Source: DASPKW01 sp038244055
GTDB lineage: Bacteria > Planctomycetota > Phycisphaerae > Tepidisphaerales > Tepidisphaeraceae
NCBI GenBank assembly: GCA_038244055.1
Contig: JBBRTW010000309.1
Coordinates: 1 to 8,714 of the forward strand
Length of the DNA stretch: 8,714 nucleotides
Direction of reading: 5' to 3'
Numbering within the stretch: the stretch's first letter is position 1; each line of letters starts with the position of its first letter. The notes beneath the pieces were generated by a model. That model searched no databases and had not been told where the DNA came from. It was given only the letters and a program-made list of their open reading frames with translations. The position numbers were made by a program, and so were the translations under genes. This document shows positions 5,356 through 8,714 of this stretch, piece after piece.

Positions 5356-5946
5356 TCATTGCCCGGCCGCCAGCCGCGTGCAATGTTCGAAGAGCAGACG
5401 CCATTCGATTTTCTGGAGGGCGATAACGGCCGGGAGGCGCGGGTCGGCCGGGCGATCGTACACTTTCTCGGCCAGATCGACGAAGGCGTTGGAATCCCAG
5501 CCCTCATGCACCAGGCGCAGGAGCGAGGTATCGGCCGGGAGGTGATTCAGCACATCGCCGGCAAAAGGGGTCATCGTTTTGAGAATCGGATGATTGCGGC
5601 AGCGGGCGTACCAGTATTTGGAATTGGAGAAGTCGCCTTCGCGGCGGTGCATGATGGCGTGCCAGAAATTGAGGGTTGGGTCGGTCTCATCCTGCTGGGA
5701 GATGCGATGGGATTGATCCAGCCCATCGTGCCAGAGCCAGAGCCCGGCCAGCATGGCCGAGGCGGCCGATTCGGATTGAACGGGCACGGCGAGCAACTGT
5801 TCGGGACTTACGATATCCAGAAGCTTGCGGGCGATTGCCGGCGCGCCGCCCTGGACGACCAGGCGGGTGTAAGCAGTGGGGTCGGCCTGCATGATCTCAT
5901 GGGCGAGGGGGGAGAGGGGGTCGGTGCCGGGAGGAGGTGCTGACAT
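5356..5946 (-). CDS. Conserved protein of unknown function
   Basis: This is a 196-residue, probably cytoplasmic protein with no signal peptide or membrane segment. I recall it as a conserved bacterial family of about 200 residues without an assigned function. Its signature is dense in His, Trp and Arg: LWLWHDGLDQSHRISQ (69-84), FWHAIMHRREGDFSNSKYW (94-112) and CRNHP (116-120). Such clustered invariant polar residues suggest a binding or catalytic site, but no reaction can be named. The sequence looks mostly helical. The C-terminal part contains WDSNAFVDLAE (150-160) and a final helix. An in-frame TAG lies 12 bases before the ATG, so no longer ATG start exists. No Shine-Dalgarno is present; a TAGAAT hexamer lies six bases upstream, suggesting a leaderless mRNA. 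It is divergent from the lipoprotein gene at 6174. Confidence 0.85.
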   Translation of the reverse strand: MSAPPPGTDPLSPLAHEIMQADPTAYTRLVVQGGAPAIARKLLDIVSPEQLLAVPVQSESAASAMLAGLWLWHDGLDQSHRISQQDETDPTLNFWHAIMHRREGDFSNSKYWYARCRNHPILKTMTPFAGDVLNHLPADTSLLRLVHEGWDSNAFVDLAEKVYDRPADPRLPAVIALQKIEWRLLFEHCTRLAAGQ

Positions 5947-5952
5947 GGGGGC

Positions 5953-5958
5953 ATTCTA
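5953..5958 (-). promoter_or_regulatory. Candidate -10 element of a leaderless promoter for the conserved unknown gene
   Basis: TAGAAT on the minus strand (5 of 6 matches to TATAAT) is followed by GCCCCC and then the ATG at 5946. The six-base gap is identical to that at the branching enzyme gene and predicts transcription starting at the ATG. The -35 region is poor. Confidence 0.45.
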
Positions 5959-6158
5959 GCCGCGGATTTCGCTGGAGTCGCGGGGGCAAGGTGCTCGACT
6001 TTCCGACGTCGAGTTGAGAGTCTTGCGGCAAATCGGACTCGATCGAGCTAGCTACTATTGGATGTCGAATTGGCTCATCCTTTTACGCGCCCACGTCCGA
6101 TAATGATCTGGTAGGCGCTCCCGAAGTCGGGGATGCGCTGCTGTTTCGAGGGTTCATC
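5959..6158. other. Divergent intergenic region with small palindromes
   Basis: The gap between the divergent genes at 5946 and 6174 contains a perfect 10-bp palindrome CTCGATCGAG (6038-6047) and a 6-bp inverted repeat, CTCGAC (5994-5999) with GTCGAG (6008-6013). Both share a TCGA core, so they could be related regulator sites. A GATAAT hexamer at 6099-6104 looks like a -10 for the + strand gene, but no -35 stands at 16-18 bp. No ORF or RNA gene is evident. Confidence 0.35.
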
Positions 6159-6173
6159 AGGAAGGATTCCGCC

Positions 6174-6665
6174 ATGTTTTCGCAGGATGCACAGTCAGGC
6201 CGTCGTCGGTTGTCCGCGGGTTGGATGAGCGTCGCCGCGCTGCTCGCGGGGGTGGTGGCCGGTTGCACGGATCGGCCGACGATTCTGCCGAACTCGGATG
6301 CCGAGTTGCGGAAGACCAATGCCCAGTTCGCGGCCGACGCCGCCAAGCGAACCTACCCCGCCAGCGCGGCAAAGGGCGGCGATGCCAAAGCGCAGGCTTC
6401 GGTCGATCACGGCTTTACCAACAAGATCGATGTCATCAATCTCGCGGAAGAGGATTGGAGCAATGTCGAGCTCTGGATCAACGGCAACTACGTGATCTTC
6501 ATCCCCCACTGGGCCAACAAGGAGATGAAGACGCTCAGCTTCAAATTTTTCTTCGACCGCGATGGGCAGCATTTCCCGACGAACAACAAGGAAACGCGCG
6601 TGGAGAAGATCGAGATCCTCAAGGACGGGAAGGTCTACAACATCCCGATGAAAATGGCGGATTGA
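6174..6665 (+). CDS. Small lipoprotein, conserved planctomycete type, function unknown
   Basis: This 163-residue protein has an n-region with three arginines (10-12), a hydrophobic stretch and a good lipobox VAGC with Cys31, so it should be a lipid-anchored envelope protein of about 133 mature residues. A polar linker (about 32-80, rich in Ala, Lys and Asp) leads to a compact C-terminal domain. That domain contains NVELWINGNYVIFIPHW and FKFFFDRDGQHFPTNN, and ends with DGKVYNIPMKMAD. I recall similar small hypothetical proteins in planctomycetes, with no known function. The aromatic, beta-strand-like pattern suggests a small beta sandwich (inference). The ATG is supported by AGGAAGGA at 6159-6166, seven bases upstream. 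It converges with the receiver-ATPase gene across a long inverted repeat. Confidence 0.85.
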   Translation: MFSQDAQSGRRRLSAGWMSVAALLAGVVAGCTDRPTILPNSDAELRKTNAQFAADAAKRTYPASAAKGGDAKAQASVDHGFTNKIDVINLAEEDWSNVELWINGNYVIFIPHWANKEMKTLSFKFFFDRDGQHFPTNNKETRVEKIEILKDGKVYNIPMKMAD

Positions 6666-6673
6666 ATTTATTG

Positions 6674-6863
6674 AACCACGATGGGCACGAAAGGCACGAA
6701 GAGGAATTCAGCCACAGATGCTCACAGATGAACACAGATAAAGAGAAGCAATGAAAAGGGCTTCAGGACGCTGGTCCGAAGCTCCGTTTTTCTCTGAATT
6801 ATCTGTGGTGATCTGTGGAAATCTGTGGCTGAATTCTTCGTGCCCTTCGGGTCTTTCGTGGCT
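6674..6863. repeat. Long inverted repeat with 10-bp tandem units in a convergent gap
   Basis: The left arm (about 6674-6747) and right arm (about 6790-6863) are inverted copies with scattered mismatches and one 2-base gap. The perfect core is GAATTCAGCCACAGAT (6704-6719) with its inverse at 6821-6836. CACAGAT recurs every 10 bases in the left arm (6713, 6723, 6733), and ATCTGTG every 10 bases in the right arm (6801, 6811, 6821). A second motif, GGCACGAA, forms the outer parts. The element starts 8 bases after the lipoprotein stop and ends two bases before the stop codon of the converging gene. This repeat type is, from memory, very widespread in planctomycete and some other bacterial genomes and often yields spurious peptides. 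It may act as a two-way terminator. Confidence 0.85.
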
Positions 6864-6865
6864 CA

Positions 6866-7714
6866 TCATTCAGCGGCCGCCGGTTTGCGGTTGAAGTATT
6901 TGACGAGGCGGACTTCATTGCCGCAGTCGTTGTAGCTCATTTCATCGACCAGGCCGCGGGTCATGAGGATTCCGAATCCGCCGGGGCGCAGGCCCAGGGC
7001 ATCGCGGATTTCCATGTGGGCGGCGGGGTCCTCCGCGTCGGCGGCGTGGGGGACCTGAGAAGGGTTGAAGCCGGGGCCCGAATCCTTGATCTTGATGACG
7101 ACTTTTTCGCTGTCGATGCGGTAGGTGACGGTGACGGGGAGGTCGATGTTCTTGCGGTGGCCCCACTCGATGGCGTTGGAGCCCATCTCGCGGACGGCGG
7201 TGGTGATGTGCCGCGCGTGGTCCTCCGACAGGCCGGAGTGATGCAGGAGCGCGGCCAGCATCTGGTTGAGCTCTTCGAGGATGCGCGTGTCGCTCTTGAG
7301 CTCGAAGTGGACTTCGCCTTGCAGGCCGGTATCGGTGATCTCATCGCGCCAGGCGAGGGCGCGGTCGATGGCTTCATTGAGCTGATCGACCGTGAAGGGC
7401 TTGGTGACGTATTCGTTGGCCCCGACGGCCAGGCCGCGAATCATATCCTCGCGGCGGGCGCGGGCGGTGACCATGATGATCGGCGTGAGGTTGGTGCGGC
7501 GATCGAGCTTGAGCTGCTGGCAGACGGCGTAGCCATCGATATCGGGGAGCATCAGGTCCAGCAGGATCAGGTCGGGGGCATGATCGCGCACCCACTCGGC
7601 CGCGGAAGAGCCTTCGCTGAGAATGGACGCATCGATTCCCCGCAGCCGCAGAATCTGCGACAGCAGATCCGCGATCTCACTTTCATCCTCGACAATGAGG
7701 GCAGCCTTGGCCAA
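6866..7714 (-). CDS. Response regulator receiver domain fused to an RsbW-like anti-sigma-type ATPase domain
   Basis: This is a 282-residue cytoplasmic signalling protein. The receiver domain (1 to about 122) has acidic residues Glu9 and Asp10, phospho-acceptor Asp53 in LILLDLMLPD, Thr83 in MVTARAR, and Lys105 in VTKPF, so it should accept phosphate from a histidine kinase. The C-terminal part (about 135-278) is a HATPase domain of the serine kinase/anti-sigma type: N-box VREMGSNAIEWGH (174-186, Asn180), G1 box KDSGPGF (210-216) and a GGFGILMTRGLVDEM segment (245-259). No DNA-binding domain or DHp phospho-histidine helix is present. The likely output is partner binding or phosphorylation in a sigma/anti-sigma or STAS switch controlled by Asp53, but no STAS, sigma factor, SpoIIE phosphatase or sensor kinase gene lies nearby. 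The start is TTG, supported by GGAGG four bases upstream. Confidence 0.92.
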   Translation of the reverse strand: MAKAALIVEDESEIADLLSQILRLRGIDASILSEGSSAAEWVRDHAPDLILLDLMLPDIDGYAVCQQLKLDRRTNLTPIIMVTARARREDMIRGLAVGANEYVTKPFTVDQLNEAIDRALAWRDEITDTGLQGEVHFELKSDTRILEELNQMLAALLHHSGLSEDHARHITTAVREMGSNAIEWGHRKNIDLPVTVTYRIDSEKVVIKIKDSGPGFNPSQVPHAADAEDPAAHMEIRDALGLRPGGFGILMTRGLVDEMSYNDCGNEVRLVKYFNRKPAAAE

Positions 7715-7718
7715 TGAA

Positions 7719-7723
7719 CCTCC
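7719..7723 (-). promoter_or_regulatory. Shine-Dalgarno site supporting a TTG start
   Basis: GGAGG on the minus strand lies four bases before the TTG at 7714. The encoded N-terminus MAKAALIVED places the receiver acidic pair at residues 9 and 10, as expected for the fold, so this non-ATG start is well supported. Confidence 0.7.
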
Positions 7724-7732
7724 GCCAAGGGT

Positions 7733-7761
7733 ATTTTGCCCGATCAGGCTGGTTGGGGCAA
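7733..7761 (-). promoter_or_regulatory. Weak sigma70-like promoter candidate for the receiver-ATPase gene
   Basis: On the minus strand TTGCCC (7756-7761) and CAAAAT (7733-7738) are separated by 17 bases, each matching 4 of 6 consensus positions. Transcription would start near 7726 and give a very short leader containing the GGAGG site. Confidence 0.3.
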
Positions 7762-7786
7762 TGTATAAATGATGTTTTAGGAAATC

Positions 7787-8714
7787 TCACGCCACAATCC
7801 CCCCGACCACCTTTCCATACACATCCGTCAACCGAAAATCCCGCCCCGCATACCGGTACGTTAGCTTTTCGTGATTCAGCCCCATCAGATGCAGCACGGT
7901 GGCATGCAGATCATGCACATGGACGGGATTCTGCTCGGCCTTGAGCCCCAGTTCATCGGAGGTTCCGTAAGCCAGCCCGGGTTTGATGCCGCCGCCGGCC
8001 AGGAGCATGGAAAAGGCGGTGTGGTGGTGATCGCGGCCGGCCTTGGCTTTGTCTTTGTTTTCCGCGTAGGGGGTCCGGCCGAACTCGCCGCCCATGATGA
8101 CCAGCGTGTCTTCGAGCAGGCCGCGCGATTTGAGATCGGCGATGAGCGCGGCGGCGGCGCGGTCGCCATCGCGGCAGAGAGTGGCATGGCGCTCGTTGTG
8201 GTTGGTGTGGGTGTCCCAGGGCTGGTTGTCCGAGCTGGTGTAGTAGACGGTGACGAAGCGCACGCCCGATTCAGAGAGCCGGCGGGCGAGGAGGCAGGAT
8301 CGGCCGAAGGGCGTCTGGCCGTAGGCGGCCTTGAGCGGCTCGGGCTCGCGGGAGATGTCGAAGGCATCGCTGGCGGTGGCCTGCATGCGGAAGGCGGTCT
8401 CCATCGTCCGCACCTGGGCATCGAGCTCGGCATCCCCATCGCGCTGCTGGAGGTGGATCGAATTGAGCCGGCCGAGGAGGTCGAGCTGCTCGCGCTGCTG
8501 GCTGTAGGAAAGCGAGGGGTTGTGAATGTTGGCCAGGAGCTTATCGATCGCCATGTCGGCGGTGATGACATTGGCGGCCTGGTATTGGGCGGGCAGGAAA
8601 CTGTTGCTCCACAGCGCCGGGCCGACAACGATTTTGGGCGTGGGGCGGAGGACGACATAGCCGGGGAGATTCTGATTCTCCGAGCCCAGCCCGTAGAGAA
8701 GCCAGGAGCCGAGG
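7787..8714 (-). CDS. DUF1501 family protein (C-terminal 308 residues; N-terminus lies beyond the right edge)
   Basis: DUF1501 proteins are typical of planctomycetes, are related to the sulfatase/alkaline phosphatase fold, usually carry a Tat signal, and have no firmly established reaction. The frame is open to the window edge; the visible part begins LGSWLLYGLGSENQNLPG, so the true start and signal are missing. Family motifs include WDTHTNHNERH (166-176 of the visible part), IMGGEFGRTP (206-215), the His-rich GRDHHHTAFSMLLAGGGI (226-243) and VHVHDLHATVLHLMGL (264-279). Asp, His and Glu in these motifs are candidate metal ligands. In planctomycetes such genes often follow a DUF1549/DUF1553 cytochrome-like gene, which would lie outside this window. 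It ends in GGIVA and a TGA, 72 bases before the receiver-ATPase gene in the same direction. Confidence 0.95.
   Translation of the reverse strand, partial: LGSWLLYGLGSENQNLPGYVVLRPTPKIVVGPALWSNSFLPAQYQAANVITADMAIDKLLANIHNPSLSYSQQREQLDLLGRLNSIHLQQRDGDAELDAQVRTMETAFRMQATASDAFDISREPEPLKAAYGQTPFGRSCLLARRLSESGVRFVTVYYTSSDNQPWDTHTNHNERHATLCRDGDRAAAALIADLKSRGLLEDTLVIMGGEFGRTPYAENKDKAKAGRDHHHTAFSMLLAGGGIKPGLAYGTSDELGLKAEQNPVHVHDLHATVLHLMGLNHEKLTYRYAGRDFRLTDVYGKVVGGIVA

Noticed and set aside
5221..5943. 240-codon + strand ORF opposite the conserved unknown gene
   Set aside because: The minus frame carries the conserved blocks; the + frame starts in the G-rich intergenic tract and shows no family signature.
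6099..6104. Full sigma70 promoter at GATAAT for the + strand lipoprotein gene
   Set aside because: The best upstream match, TTGGCT, is 23 bases away, too far for a -35 element.
6221..6754. + strand ORF ending in a peptide read through the long inverted repeat
   Set aside because: It overlaps the lipoprotein gene in another frame, and its C-terminus is the typical spurious translation of the CACAGAT repeat.
7016..7717. 233-codon + strand ORF opposite the receiver-ATPase gene
   Set aside because: It is an antisense shadow; the minus strand has complete receiver and ATPase motifs.

Overview
This window most likely comes from a planctomycete, possibly of the Phycisphaerae. The evidence is a DUF1501 protein, a Tat-exported Gfo/Idh/MocA oxidoreductase of the planctomycete type, high-GC coding DNA, and small lipoproteins of a kind I associate with that phylum. 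The species cannot be named from sequence alone. Eight protein genes are supported. Two run off the window edges: a branching enzyme on the left and DUF1501 on the right.

Layout. 1-1051 (-): N-terminal 350 residues of a glycogen branching enzyme of the eukaryote-like type. 1230-2585 (+): Tat-exported oxidoreductase, divergent from it. 2586-2772: a convergent gap filled by a nested inverted-repeat element. 2773-3924 (-): mtnA (methionine salvage), whose reading frame carries an in-frame heptamer-repeat hairpin just before the catalytic cysteine. 3925-4092: a larger inverted heptamer-repeat structure. 4093-4584 (-): DinB-superfamily protein. 4623-4657: a third heptamer tract. 4658-5218 (-): putative lipoprotein. 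5327-5348: a perfect 9-bp hairpin. 5356-5946 (-): conserved protein of unknown function. 6174-6665 (+): lipoprotein. 6674-6863: a long inverted repeat with 10-bp periodicity. 6866-7714 (-): receiver domain fused to an RsbW-like ATPase domain, with a TTG start. 7787-8714 (-): C-terminal part of a DUF1501 protein.

The genes do not form an obvious pathway or operon. They look like ordinary chromosomal housekeeping and regulatory genes of a planctomycete, and I see no defence system, prophage, transposase, CRISPR array, tRNA or rRNA.

The unusual content is the non-coding repeats. Several unrelated repeat families occupy the gaps, and nearly all abut stop codons. One of them has been absorbed into the MtnA protein. 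A second theme is translation initiation: four genes have clear Shine-Dalgarno sequences, while two have a -10-like hexamer exactly six bases before ATG and no Shine-Dalgarno, as expected of leaderless mRNAs.
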